A DNA stretch of 64,000 bases from Pseudochelatococcus contaminans (GTDB taxonomy: Bacteria; Pseudomonadota; Alphaproteobacteria; Rhizobiales; Beijerinckiaceae), in assembly GCF_014195635.1 (NCBI RefSeq), contig NZ_JACICC010000003.1, positions 372,001 to 436,000 of the forward strand. The letters run 5' to 3'. The notes below the pieces were generated by a model, which made no database searches, was not told the DNA's origin, and saw only the letters and a program-made list of their open reading frames with translations. The stretch's first letter is position 1. Each line of letters starts with the position of its first letter. Of the stretch, positions 15,710 through 23,803 are shown piece after piece. Both the position numbers and the translations under genes were made by a program.

Positions 15710-16177
15710 TCACGGCAGACGATCTCTGCCGTACTCCATCCATGTCCAGCCAAGGCAGTGTAGCCATTCTCCTGTCCATGACGCGGATTCGGGGTGTTCG
15801 CGCAGGCCGGGTTCCGGGCGATTTGCAAGCCATGGTTCCTTCGGCGGCAGGGTGGCTTGCGTTGCCAGCGGCGTGCTTGCGCTGCGGTGCATTTCACGCC
15901 ACAGGGCCAGTCCCGAGGTTGGGCCACGTGCCACGCCCGCGGTCAGAATCGGCATGCGGCGCGTCGTGTTGCCGAACCAGAGCGTGACCTTCAAATCATC
16001 CCGGTAATGCGAGCCGTCGATGACGTACTCGCCCGCTCCCGGAACCGGGAGTACGCTCCCCAGAAGAACGCCGTCGAGCAATTCCGCGCAGATGTCGATG
16101 GATTTATCTGAGACGGTATCACGGGAAATGACGGTAATTTCCCCGGTTGCCAAAGAAATTTTCTGCAATATATCCAT
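15710..16177 (-). CDS. Hypothetical protein
   Basis: I do not recognise this 155-residue protein. It begins MDILQKISLATGEITVISRD and includes GEYVIDGSHYRDDLKVTLWFG and a Trp-rich C-terminus (WTGEWLHCLGWTWMEYGRDR). It has no signal peptide or membrane segment that I can see, so it is probably cytoplasmic. It is a single gene in a region of lower GC content between tRNA-Leu and metN, which may mean it was acquired. A shorter + strand frame at 16020-16391 overlaps it but looks like a shadow. Confidence 0.6.
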   Translation of the reverse strand: MDILQKISLATGEITVISRDTVSDKSIDICAELLDGVLLGSVLPVPGAGEYVIDGSHYRDDLKVTLWFGNTTRRMPILTAGVARGPTSGLALWREMHRSASTPLATQATLPPKEPWLANRPEPGLREHPESASWTGEWLHCLGWTWMEYGRDRLP

Positions 16178-16663
16178 CGTACTGTTTTCTGAAACCTCGC
16201 AATTTGACGGGTTGATACGGTCGGGAAGCCACGCATGCGGCGTTTTCGTTTCTACCGTTGATGATAACCTGCGTTTAATTCGAAGTGGCGACTTGAACGC
16301 AAACTGCTCTGGATTCTCCGTTCTTGCCAGCGAAACGCCGACAAAAATCGAAGCGTTTTCTTTAATATGGGCTGAATGCTTGTTTAGCTGAAGAAAGCGC
16401 TCGATATCAATTTCTTGCTCACCTGATTCTTGCAGATTTGAATATCGAAGGTTCGCTGTTTGCGGGACATGTTTCCCTGGTCATCGTGTCACTCATGAGC
16501 CGGCAATCTGTGATCAGGTTGTCAGCCTTGATATGGCCGGAGAAAAACGCAATTTTCCGCTATATACAATCTCAATTTCCGCGTTGAAACGGGATTTATG
16601 TTTATTGACATTCCAATACGGGGAATGATAGCTTTTTTGTAATAAGATATTTTTGTCAGCGCA
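16178..16663. other. AT-rich intergenic region upstream of metN
   Basis: No convincing gene is seen. The stretch is clearly more AT-rich than its neighbours, especially from about 16540. It probably carries the promoters of the divergent hypothetical gene and of metNIQ. I looked for a SAM riboswitch-like pattern and did not find a fold I could support. Confidence 0.5.
16605..16633 (+). promoter_or_regulatory. Possible promoter of metNIQ
   Basis: TTGACA (16605-16610) is a consensus -35 box. At 17 nt distance lies ATAGCT (16628-16633), a weak -10 match. It is 30-50 bp upstream of the metN start. Confidence 0.4.
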
Positions 16664-17719
16664 TTGCTGAATGGACGTCCGATCTTGATTACCCTAAGTC
16701 ATGCCAAAAAGCTGTTCTCGACGTCATCCGGAGCGATCACAGCGCTTGATGATGTCACGCTGACTGTCGAGCGTGGGCAGATTTTCGGCATCATAGGCTA
16801 TAGCGGCGCCGGTAAAAGCACGCTCATACGCTTGTTGAACGGTCTTGAGCGTCCTGACAGCGGTTCTGTGATCGTCGGCGATCTCGACCTTTCCGTGGCA
16901 TCCGAGGCGCAACTGGCGCGGGCGCGTCCCAAGATCGGCATGATCTTTCAGCATTTCAACCTGCTATGGTCGCGTACCGTGGCGGGCAACATAGCCTTCG
17001 CGCTGGAAATCGCCGGGGTCGACAAAAGCGCCATCCCGGCGCGCGTTGCGGAATTGATCCGTCTCGTCGGCCTGGAAGGGCGGGGTGGGGCCTATCCCTC
17101 CCAGCTCAGTGGCGGCCAGAAGCAACGCGTCGGCATCGCGCGCGCGTTGGCGAACCGCCCCGATGTGCTGCTGTGCGATGAAGCGACATCTGCGCTCGAT
17201 CCTGAAACCACCGATTCCATCCTCGATCTGCTGCTGAGCATCAACCGGCGTTTTAATCTTACCATCGTGCTGATTACGCATGAAATGCACGTGGTACGCC
17301 GCATCTGCGACGTCGTGGCGGTGATGGAAGCTGGCCGGATCGTGGAGCAGGGGACCGTGGCGGAGCTTCAGGCCAACGCGAAACAGCCAGTCACGCGCCG
17401 TTTTCTGCGTCAGTTGACCGAAGATGCCGAGGCGCAGGAACTGGACGAGGGGTTTGATCCTTACGCGGTCGACATCGGTTCTGGCGCGCTCGTCAGGCTT
17501 GTGGCTTCGGGGGCTGGCGCGCGCGATCTCGTGCTGGCCGATGTGGCGCGGCGGTTCAATCTGTCTCTCGATATCGTGCATGGACATTTGTCCTTTACGC
17601 GTGAGGGCGCTTCAGGGGAACTTTATGTCGAGGTGCCGGCCAAGGGGCAGGAGCTAGTCGAGGTTCTTGCGTGGCTCGCCGAGCGCGATATCGCTGCCGA
17701 AATCGTGCGGCGCGGATAA
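16664..17719 (+). CDS. metN: Methionine ABC transporter ATP-binding protein
   Basis: A 351-residue ABC ATPase with Walker [11 protein letters not shown]-loop region [16 protein letters not shown], signature [15 protein letters not shown], Walker [13 protein letters not shown] and switch His in LITHEMHV. The C-terminal ~80 residues form the NIL domain ([33 protein letters not shown]), the methionine-sensing domain of MetN. It powers uptake of methionine with MetI and MetQ. The start is TTG 16664 or TTG 16685; neither has a strong ribosome site. MetI follows 8 bp downstream. Confidence 0.92.
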   Translation: MLNGRPILITLSHAKKLFSTSSGAITALDDVTLTVERGQIFGIIGYSGAGKSTLIRLLNGLERPDSGSVIVGDLDLSVASEAQLARARPKIGMIFQHFNLLWSRTVAGNIAFALEIAGVDKSAIPARVAELIRLVGLEGRGGAYPSQLSGGQKQRVGIARALANRPDVLLCDEATSALDPETTDSILDLLLSINRRFNLTIVLITHEMHVVRRICDVVAVMEAGRIVEQGTVAELQANAKQPVTRRFLRQLTEDAEAQELDEGFDPYAVDIGSGALVRLVASGAGARDLVLADVARRFNLSLDIVHGHLSFTREGASGELYVEVPAKGQELVEVLAWLAERDIAAEIVRRG

Positions 17720-17727
17720 GGAAAACC

Positions 17728-18396
17728 ATGCTCGAAGCGCTCTTTCCTCACGTCCGGCTCGATTCGCTGCTCCAGGCGACCTATGACACCATCTATATGA
17801 CGGCGCTCGCCGGTGCGGCGACGTTCATTCTCGGCCTGATTCTGGGCGCGCTGCTGTTTCTCACCGGGCCGGGGCAGTTGCTGGCCAATCGTTTCGTTTA
17901 TGGCCTGCTGTCCATGTTCAGCAACGTCTTCCGGTCCATCCCCTTCATCATCCTGATCGTGTTGCTCATACCGTTCACCAAACTGCTCGTCGGGCGGATT
18001 TTGGGCGTTAATGCTGCGCTGCCTGCGCTTATCGTCGGTGCGGCACCGTTCTACGCCCGGCTGGTGGAGATTGCCTTTCGCGATGTCGACAGAGGCGTGC
18101 TGGAGGCGACACGCGCCATGGGAGGCGGCATTTTTACCACCGTCTTCAAGGTGCTTATCCCCGAGTCCTCACCTGCGCTTGCAGCCGGTCTGACGGTGAC
18201 GCTGATTTCGCTCGTCGGCTTCACGGCCATGGCCGGTGTCATCGGCGCCGGTGGCCTTGGGCATCTCGCCTATCTGGAGGGTTTCCAGCGCAACAATGCC
18301 GATGTCACGCTGGTAGCGACGGCGATGGTTCTGGTCATCGTTTTCATCATCCAGTTCGTTGGTGATGCCGTGACGCGGAGGCTCGATAAGCGCTGA
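17728..18396 (+). CDS. metI: Methionine ABC transporter permease
   Basis: The 222-residue integral membrane protein has about five transmembrane helices (for example TALAGAATFILGLILGALLFL and VATAMVLVIVFIIQFVGDAV). It carries the EAA-loop region EIAFRDVDRGVLEATRAMGGGIFTTVFKVLIPES that contacts MetN. The motif SNVFRSIPFIILIVLLIPFT is typical of MetI. The gene is in the metNIQ order with an 8-bp gap to metN. Confidence 0.92.
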   Translation: MLEALFPHVRLDSLLQATYDTIYMTALAGAATFILGLILGALLFLTGPGQLLANRFVYGLLSMFSNVFRSIPFIILIVLLIPFTKLLVGRILGVNAALPALIVGAAPFYARLVEIAFRDVDRGVLEATRAMGGGIFTTVFKVLIPESSPALAAGLTVTLISLVGFTAMAGVIGAGGLGHLAYLEGFQRNNADVTLVATAMVLVIVFIIQFVGDAVTRRLDKR

Positions 18397-18404
18397 ATTA
18401 TCTT

Positions 18405-18431
18405 CAAGCAAAGTGAATGCTGGTTTGCTTG
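18405..18431 (+). other. Hairpin between metI and metQ
   Basis: CAAGCAAA (18405-18412) and TTTGCTTG (18424-18431) form an 8-bp stem with an 11-nt loop. There is no T-run. Such hairpins can raise the stability of the downstream binding-protein mRNA; that role is inferred. Confidence 0.5.
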
Positions 18432-18509
18432 CAGAAGAGGCGTCGTAAAAATTTCCCGAATAGATTGGGATTTCGTGGATTATCGTTCATTCAACTGAAG
18501 GAAGCCGCT

Positions 18510-19325
18510 ATGATCAAAGCTCTTGTTTCCGCAGCCGTGCTCGGCGCTATAACGTTTGCTGCTCCGGCATTTGCCCAAACCAAGCTGACGGTCGGGGCAT
18601 CGTATGTACCCCACGCCGAAATTCTTGAACAGGCCAAGCCTATTCTGGCCGAGCAGGGCATTACGCTGGAAATCGTACCGTTCCAGGACTACATCCTGCC
18701 GAACACCGCGTTGGCCTCTGGCGAGATCGACGCCAATTACTTCCAGCACACGCCTTATCTCAACTCGGTACTGGCAGATCACAAGGGCGATCCGACTTAT
18801 GATTTCGTCAGCGCCGGCGCCATCCATATCGAGCCGATCGGTATTTATTCCAAGCGCGTCAAGAGCCTCAAGGATCTGCCTGAGAACGGCACTGTGATTC
18901 TGCGCGATGCGGTTGCCGAGGAAGGCCGTATTCTCTCGATTTTCGAGCGTGAGGGCGTCATCAAGCTGCGCGAGGGACTGACGCCGATTACCGCCCGCAT
19001 CACCGATATCGTCGAGAACCCGAAAAACCTGAAGTTCCAGGCCAATGTCGAAGCCGGCCTGCTGCCGAAGGTGTATGAGAATGACGAAGCCGATGCGGTC
19101 GTCATCAACGCCAATTACGCGTTGGACGCGAAGCTTGATCCGGTGAAGGATCCGATCGCTGTCGAAAGCGGCGAGAACAATCCTTATGCAAACCTGATCG
19201 TCGTGCGTCAGGCGAATGCTGAAAAGCCTGAGATCAAGAAATTGGTCGAAGTCCTCCAGTCGAAGCCCGTTCACGACTTCATCCTGGAAAAGTACAAGGG
19301 CGCCGTTCTCCCGGTTAATGACTGA
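18510..19325 (+). CDS. metQ: Methionine ABC transporter substrate-binding protein
   Basis: The 271-residue protein has a signal peptide (MIKALVSAAVLGAITFAAPAFA) and a NlpA/MetQ domain: KLTVGASYVPHAEILEQAKPILAEQGITLEIVPFQDYILPN, ALASGEIDANYFQHTPYL and VVINANYALDA. It binds methionine in the periplasm. The signal peptide ends AFA-Q with no lipobox cysteine, so it appears to be a soluble periplasmic protein rather than a lipoprotein as in E. coli. GAAGGAAG lies upstream of the ATG at 18510. A terminator follows. Confidence 0.92.
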   Translation: MIKALVSAAVLGAITFAAPAFAQTKLTVGASYVPHAEILEQAKPILAEQGITLEIVPFQDYILPNTALASGEIDANYFQHTPYLNSVLADHKGDPTYDFVSAGAIHIEPIGIYSKRVKSLKDLPENGTVILRDAVAEEGRILSIFEREGVIKLREGLTPITARITDIVENPKNLKFQANVEAGLLPKVYENDEADAVVINANYALDAKLDPVKDPIAVESGENNPYANLIVVRQANAEKPEIKKLVEVLQSKPVHDFILEKYKGAVLPVND

Positions 19326-19372
19326 TGCTGGCGCTTGCACGCGGGTCTGACCCGCATGCAGGCCAAGTTTGA

Positions 19373-19407
19373 CTGGAAACCACCGAAACCCGCTCGGTGG
19401 TTTCCAG
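19373..19407 (+). terminator. Strong terminator between metQ and the convergent hydrolase gene
   Basis: A perfect 13-bp stem CTGGAAACCACCG/CGGTGGTTTCCAG (19373-19385 and 19395-19407) with a 9-nt loop is followed by CATTGTTTTATAC. It can serve both converging genes. Confidence 0.85.
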
Positions 19408-19414
19408 CATTGTT

Positions 19415-19969
19415 TTATACTTTGTTTTCAAGATACTCATCGGTGGCTTGCAGTGTCGCATAAGCGAACCCCAGCGCCGCCATTGCAGCGGCATGCACCT
19501 GGGCGGCCGGGATAACCTCACCGTTGAACTCAAGCGCACGCGTCGCAACCGCATCGTGGATGACGGTGACGGGATAGCCATAGTCCGCAGCCGCGCGCGT
19601 TGCGCCCTCGACGCACATATGGCTCATGGCCCCGGCAATGGTCACATCCGTAATGCCGTTATCGTCGAGAATGGCCTTCAAATCCGTTCCCTTGAAAGCA
19701 TTGACGGCATTCTTGAGAACCACCGCCTCGCCATCGCGCGGTTGGACGGACGGATGAATGGCCGCGCCATCAGAGCCCGGCGCGAAGAACGGGGCGTCTG
19801 CGGACGCAAACTCATGCCGGACATGCACGACAAGATCTCCGCTTTGACGTGCGGCATCAAGCAGATGCGCGGCATTATCGGCCGCTGCCTCGATGTTTTC
19901 GAGCTCAAACTTGCCGCCGGAGAAGTAGTCGTTCTGCAAATCGATGACTATCAGTGCGCGTTTGCTCAT
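19415..19969 (-). CDS. Cysteine hydrolase, isochorismatase-like family
   Basis: The 184-residue product shows the catalytic triad of the family: Asp10 in VIDLQNDY, Lys86 in VVLKNAVNAF and Cys119 in GAMSHMCVEG. These enzymes hydrolyse amides or related C-N bonds (nicotinamidase, isochorismatase and others). The exact substrate cannot be deduced. It is a single gene converging on metQ and possibly sharing its terminator. Confidence 0.88.
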   Translation of the reverse strand: MSKRALIVIDLQNDYFSGGKFELENIEAAADNAAHLLDAARQSGDLVVHVRHEFASADAPFFAPGSDGAAIHPSVQPRDGEAVVLKNAVNAFKGTDLKAILDDNGITDVTIAGAMSHMCVEGATRAAADYGYPVTVIHDAVATRALEFNGEVIPAAQVHAAAMAALGFAYATLQATDEYLENKV

Positions 19970-20208
19970 ATCATTCTCCCTGTCGAATTATCGCATGCCG
20001 CGCCCTGACTCTGGCGCGCTGGCGTTGCATGAGACCCCCGTCTGGTAGGTCGGCTGATCATAACCTGATGTATCGGGGCTTTTCCATGCCGCTCATGGCC
20101 CTATATCAAGATATAGATCGGTTTGCGTTTTGGGCACAAAGTGCCTGAAGGCAAGGTGTTCGGGAGTGGGAAGAGCGCGGTCTCTCGGCGAACGGTATAG
20201 AGGTTGGC

Positions 20209-21666
20209 ATGGCATTGGTCTTCGATAACAGTTACGCCCGGCTGCCGGAGCCGTTTTTCGCCCGCCATCAGCCCATGCGCATGCAAAAGCCTGAACTGGT
20301 GCTGTTCAACGCGCCGCTCGCGGATGAACTGGGGCTGGATCACGAAGGGCAATCTCCCGATGATCTGGCCGCAATGCTTGGCGGCAATGCGCTGCCGGAC
20401 GGCGCCGACCCGGTTGCGATGGTTTATGCGGGGCACCAGTTCGGCGGCTGGGTGCCGCGGCTTGGCGATGGGCGTGCGCTGCTTCTTGGCGAGGTCGTGG
20501 ATGTGAATGGTGTGCGCCGCGACCTTCATCTGAAAGGCTCTGGGCCGACGCGATTTTCGCGCAGGGGCGACGGCCGCGCGGCGCTCGGTCCCGTGCTGCG
20601 CGAGTTCGTCGTCAGCGAAGCCATGGCGCGGCTGGGCATTCCCACGACGCGCGCTCTGGCCGCAATCTCGACAGGCGATGAGATCATGCGCGAGACGCTG
20701 CTGCCGGGCGCTGCGCTGGTCAGGGTGGCCGAAAGCCATCTGCGGGTCGGGACGTTCCAGTACTTCGCCGCGGCGGACAATCTCGATGCGCTCCGTCTGC
20801 TGGCCGACTATGCCATTGCGAGGCTTTATCCTGAAATCGGTGACGGGCCTGAAAAATATAGATTGTTTCTGGAGGCGGTTATTCGCCGGCAGGCGCGGCT
20901 TGTTGCCGGATGGATGAGTATCGGTTTCATCCATGGTGTCATGAACACCGATAATACCTCTATATCCGGCGAGACGCTCGACTATGGGCCGTGTGCTTTC
21001 ATGGATGTATTCGATTGGGGCACGGTTTTCAGCTCCATCGATGCGCAGGGGCGCTATGCTTATGGAAACCAGCCCAACATCGTCTATTGGAATCTGGCGC
21101 GTCTTGCACAGGCCATCATGCCATTGATGGCAGAGGATGCTGAAGCCGCTGCGGGTGAGGCGCAGGGGGCGCTGGATGTTTTCCCGGATCAGTATGAAGC
21201 GGCATGGCTGGCCGAAATGCGCCGCAAACTGGCGCTTGAAACGGCGCAGCCTGACGATCTTTCGCTGGTGCGTGATCTGCTGGTCGCGATGCGGGACAAT
21301 GGTCTCGATTACACGCTGACATTTCGACAGCTAAGTAATGTGCTCGCTCCCGACAGATCGCCGGATGAGATGCCCCTGCCGATTGCGCTTGAACCATGGA
21401 TTGCGCGCTGGCGCGGGCGGCTGGCCGGGGAGCGGACAGGAGACGCAGCCGCGCGAAGCGCCATGAAGCGTATCAATCCGCTCTATATTCCGCGCAATCA
21501 CCTGGTCGAGGAGGTGATAGCCGCAGCCTATGACGGCGATTTGGGGCCAGTTCGTGCGTTGCATGACGTGCTCGCGGAGCCTTATGAGGAGCGCGCCGAA
21601 CATGCCCGATACGCCCTTGCGCCGATGCCCGATCAAGTTGTGCCCGCCACTTTCTGCGGAACGTAA
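20209..21666 (+). CDS. selO: Protein adenylyltransferase SelO (YdiU/UPF0061 family)
   Basis: The 485-residue protein carries the SelO signatures FDNSYARLPEPFFARHQP, MVYAGHQFGGWVPRLGDGRALLLGE, LHLKGSGPTRFSRRGDGRA, FIHGVMNTDNTSISGETLDYGPCAFMD and KRINPLYIPRNHLVEEVI. SelO is a pseudokinase-fold enzyme that transfers AMP to Ser, Thr or Tyr of target proteins and is linked to redox stress. Both conserved redox cysteines are present (DYGPCAF and C-terminal TFCGT; the latter is the selenocysteine site in vertebrates). It is a monocistronic gene by spacing. Confidence 0.95.
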   Translation: MALVFDNSYARLPEPFFARHQPMRMQKPELVLFNAPLADELGLDHEGQSPDDLAAMLGGNALPDGADPVAMVYAGHQFGGWVPRLGDGRALLLGEVVDVNGVRRDLHLKGSGPTRFSRRGDGRAALGPVLREFVVSEAMARLGIPTTRALAAISTGDEIMRETLLPGAALVRVAESHLRVGTFQYFAAADNLDALRLLADYAIARLYPEIGDGPEKYRLFLEAVIRRQARLVAGWMSIGFIHGVMNTDNTSISGETLDYGPCAFMDVFDWGTVFSSIDAQGRYAYGNQPNIVYWNLARLAQAIMPLMAEDAEAAAGEAQGALDVFPDQYEAAWLAEMRRKLALETAQPDDLSLVRDLLVAMRDNGLDYTLTFRQLSNVLAPDRSPDEMPLPIALEPWIARWRGRLAGERTGDAAARSAMKRINPLYIPRNHLVEEVIAAAYDGDLGPVRALHDVLAEPYEERAEHARYALAPMPDQVVPATFCGT

Positions 21667-21848
21667 AACCAATTGTGCCGGCCCGAGGCTATCGCTGTGA
21701 CGTGGCGCGATCAAATCCCCGTTGAACCTGCAAATATAATAAAAACATCGGCATAAAGACAAAAACCTTAACCCTGATCATTGACACTTTTAGTTCATGT
21801 TGGATGAATTCCCTCCGTACCGCATGAGTCAATGAAGAGGATCTGATT

Positions 21849-22967
21849 TTGCTTTACGTCGATATTCCCTCGCTTGCCGAGATCAAGGCCCTCAGCGAAC
21901 TGCGCGCAGATGCCGTGGTGTCGATTTATCTGCCGACGACGCCGGTGACGCAGGAAAACGAGGCCAGCCGGATCGCGCTGGGTAACCTCATCAAGGCCGC
22001 TATCGGCCAGCTTGAGGAAGCCGGGTTCGACAAGCGTCGCCTGGGAGAACTGCGCGAGCAGCTTGAGCACCTGCGCGCCGATGACGAATTCTGGGTGCAT
22101 CAGGCAAACAGCCTCGCCATCATCGCCACGCCGGACCAGTTGCGCACATACCGCCTCGCCAACCGGCTCACCGAGATTCTCGAGGTTTCCAACCGCGTCC
22201 ACCTGAAGCCGCTGCTGCGCGCAGTAGCATTCCCGCACAGCGCTTACATTCTGTCGTTGTCGGAAAACAAGGTGGGGCTGGTGGAAATGTCCGCCGACTT
22301 GCCGCCACACCCGCTGTCCGTGTCGAAGTTCCCGGCCAGTGCGGCATCCGTTGCCGGCAAAAAATCTGTCAACGACCGTGCCACGGACGAGCGCAGCCAC
22401 AACGGCAGCAGCCAGCGTCAGTTTCTGACGCAGTACGCCCGCAGAATCGACACTGCTCTTCGTGAGTTGGTGTCTGGCGGTGACGTGCCGGTTATTCTGG
22501 CCGCGGCAGAGCCGCTGGCATCCATCTATCGTAGCGTCAACTCCTATCCGAACCTGCTGCCGCAGATCATTGCCGGCAACACGGAGCATCTGACGCCGCT
22601 TGAGCTGGCCGATGCCGCCCGGCCTGTTCTGGACGCTCATTACGCAGCACAGATCGACGAGCAGAAGGCGCTTTTCTCCGCTCGGACAGGCGATCGCCGC
22701 ACAACCACGGACGTCTCGGACGCAGCCCGCGCAGCGACCTTCGGACAGGTAGCGACGCTGTTCGTGGATATCGATGAAGTGCTGCACGGCACCGTTGACG
22801 ATGGAACCGGCGAGGTGCATTTCGGCGAAGAAGGTCCGGATACCTATGGCATCGTCGACGAGATCGCCGTGCGCGTTCTCAACAGCGGCGGGAAGGTGCT
22901 GGCGGTGCGCCGGGTGGACATTCCTGGCGAAGGTTCGCTGGCTGCGATTCTGCGTTTCCCTCTCTGA
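21849..22967 (+). CDS. baeRF-family (bacterial release-factor-1-like) protein
   Basis: The 372-residue protein looks like the bacterial archaeo-eukaryotic release factor (baeRF) families: an N-terminal LRADAVVSIYLPTTPVTQENEASRIALGNLIKAA, a central LPPHPLSVSKFP, and a C-terminal L7Ae-like part with IDEVLHGTVDDGTG and VDEIAVRVLNSGGKVLAVRR. Some baeRF members are thought to act on stalled ribosomes or in stress responses. The start is TTG 21849 with AGAGGA upstream. A strong hairpin follows the stop. Assignment rests on overall pattern, so moderate confidence. Confidence 0.72.
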   Translation: MLYVDIPSLAEIKALSELRADAVVSIYLPTTPVTQENEASRIALGNLIKAAIGQLEEAGFDKRRLGELREQLEHLRADDEFWVHQANSLAIIATPDQLRTYRLANRLTEILEVSNRVHLKPLLRAVAFPHSAYILSLSENKVGLVEMSADLPPHPLSVSKFPASAASVAGKKSVNDRATDERSHNGSSQRQFLTQYARRIDTALRELVSGGDVPVILAAAEPLASIYRSVNSYPNLLPQIIAGNTEHLTPLELADAARPVLDAHYAAQIDEQKALFSARTGDRRTTTDVSDAARAATFGQVATLFVDIDEVLHGTVDDGTGEVHFGEEGPDTYGIVDEIAVRVLNSGGKVLAVRRVDIPGEGSLAAILRFPL

Positions 22968-22981
22968 CGTTCAGCTGATTC

Positions 22982-23017
22982 CCTCCCGCCGCATGGTTAT
23001 GCTCCATCGGCGGGAGG
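22982..23017 (+). terminator. Terminator after the baeRF-like gene
   Basis: A 10-bp stem CCTCCCGCCG/CGGCGGGAGG (22982-22991 and 23008-23017) with an inner ATGG/CCAT pair; only a short T-rich tail (TCTT). Confidence 0.75.
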
Positions 23018-23096
23018 TCTTGCGTAATAAGTGTCGCGCGCGAGAATTTTGTCGAATCTTGAGTACGAATGTGTATACTTGCCTTTAGTTGCTGTT

Positions 23097-23113
23097 TTTA
23101 GAACTATTCGCAA
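23097..23113 (+). promoter_or_regulatory. Iron-control element (Irr box)-like motif
   Basis: TTTAGAACTATTCGCAA matches the rhizobial iron-control element (two 7-mers TTTAGAA and TTCTAAA spaced by 3): first half perfect, second half 5 of 7. It lies about 50 bp upstream of the ATG at 23162 and 18 bp after TATACT (23074-23079), a likely -10 box. Binding by Irr is an inference. Confidence 0.5.
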
Positions 23114-23161
23114 CTCTCATAAGTTTCGCGGAAGTATCGATTGGACAGAGAAGGCATGACG

Positions 23162-23455
23162 ATGTCAGGCAATGGTGGTTACGGAAATCAATACTCGGGC
23201 CAGTATGGCGACCCCCGGCAGAACCGGCGCATCGATGCGCTTGATGTTCTCGAGGGAGTGCTGAAGGACGGGTTCAGTTTGTCCAATTTTACGCGTATCG
23301 CCCGCGCCAGCGGGTCGAGGTTCTGGCTGGGTGCTGCGGTTGGCGCTGGCCTTGTCGTCGTCGCGACGCGCCCGGATGTGCGTGCCGCTGTCTCCGGTGT
23401 TCTGCACGCCGGAGCAGCCGCAGCGGGCAGACAATCCACAAAACACGACATCTGA
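23162..23455 (+). CDS. Small single-pass membrane protein, first gene of a ferrosome-like operon
   Basis: The 97-residue protein has a Gly/Tyr/Gln-rich polar N-terminus (MSGNGGYGNQYSGQYGD). This is followed by an amphipathic stretch (DALDVLEGVLKDGFSLSNFTRIARASGS) and one membrane segment (FWLGAAVGAGLVVVATRPDVRAAVSG). The segment pattern resembles that in the next gene's product, so both may be membrane anchors of one complex. The ATG at 23162 has AGAGAAGG 7 nt upstream; the ATG at 23156 is too close to it. No named family recognised. The gene lies behind an Irr-box-like motif. Confidence 0.7.
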   Translation: MSGNGGYGNQYSGQYGDPRQNRRIDALDVLEGVLKDGFSLSNFTRIARASGSRFWLGAAVGAGLVVVATRPDVRAAVSGVLHAGAAAAGRQSTKHDI

Positions 23456-23490
23456 AACTCTGAGGGATTTCGACAGCATACGCTTACGTC

Positions 23491-23515
23491 ATGCAAAGCT
23501 TTATACGCTTTGCGT
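23491..23515 (+). terminator. Hairpin after the first anchor gene
   Basis: GCAAAGC/GCTTTGC (23493-23499 and 23507-23513), extendable by A-T and G-T pairs, loop TTTATAC. It is followed by G-rich sequence rather than T, so it is a weak terminator or attenuator. Confidence 0.45.
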
Positions 23516-23674
23516 GAAAGCGTCTTGTTGCGACATCCGGTCATTGACGGTGCCGGTACGAAGCAAGATTGGTTGAATAAAGCGGTTCATGGCGTGCAGG
23601 CTTGTCGATCTGTCATGCATGATCCCGGTCGTTGCGCCTTGCGCTCCCGGCCGGGAATCGTGTTCGTCCGGCGT

Positions 23675-23715
23675 TAAAGCAGTTTGCATTCAAGTCGATC
23701 CATCGAGCCAAACGC
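23675..23715 (+). repeat. Interspersed palindromic-type repeat, copy 1
   Basis: This 41-bp segment matches 26480-26520 at 32 of 41 positions; the core TTCAAGTCGAT is identical. It lies upstream of the His-rich gene. Confidence 0.65.
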
Positions 23716-23803
23716 AAGTTGCCGTAAAATATAGAGTTTATAGCGCTCGTTCTCATTCCGTCAGAACATCCGGCGCTCTGACTGTATACTCAGGAGCAAA
23801 AGC

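Larger units (their letters stand above)
23456..23803. other. Intergenic region between the two small anchor genes
   Basis: No gene is supported. The stretch contains a hairpin at 23491-23515, one copy of an imperfect 41-bp repeat at 23675-23715, an AT-rich segment around 23725-23745, and TATACT at about 23783-23788 followed by AGGAG ahead of the next ATG. The second gene may therefore have its own promoter. Confidence 0.5.

Noticed and set aside
16020-16391. A 123-codon + strand frame
   Set aside because: Partly antisense to the hypothetical gene at 15710-16177; no ribosome site or family pattern that would favour it.
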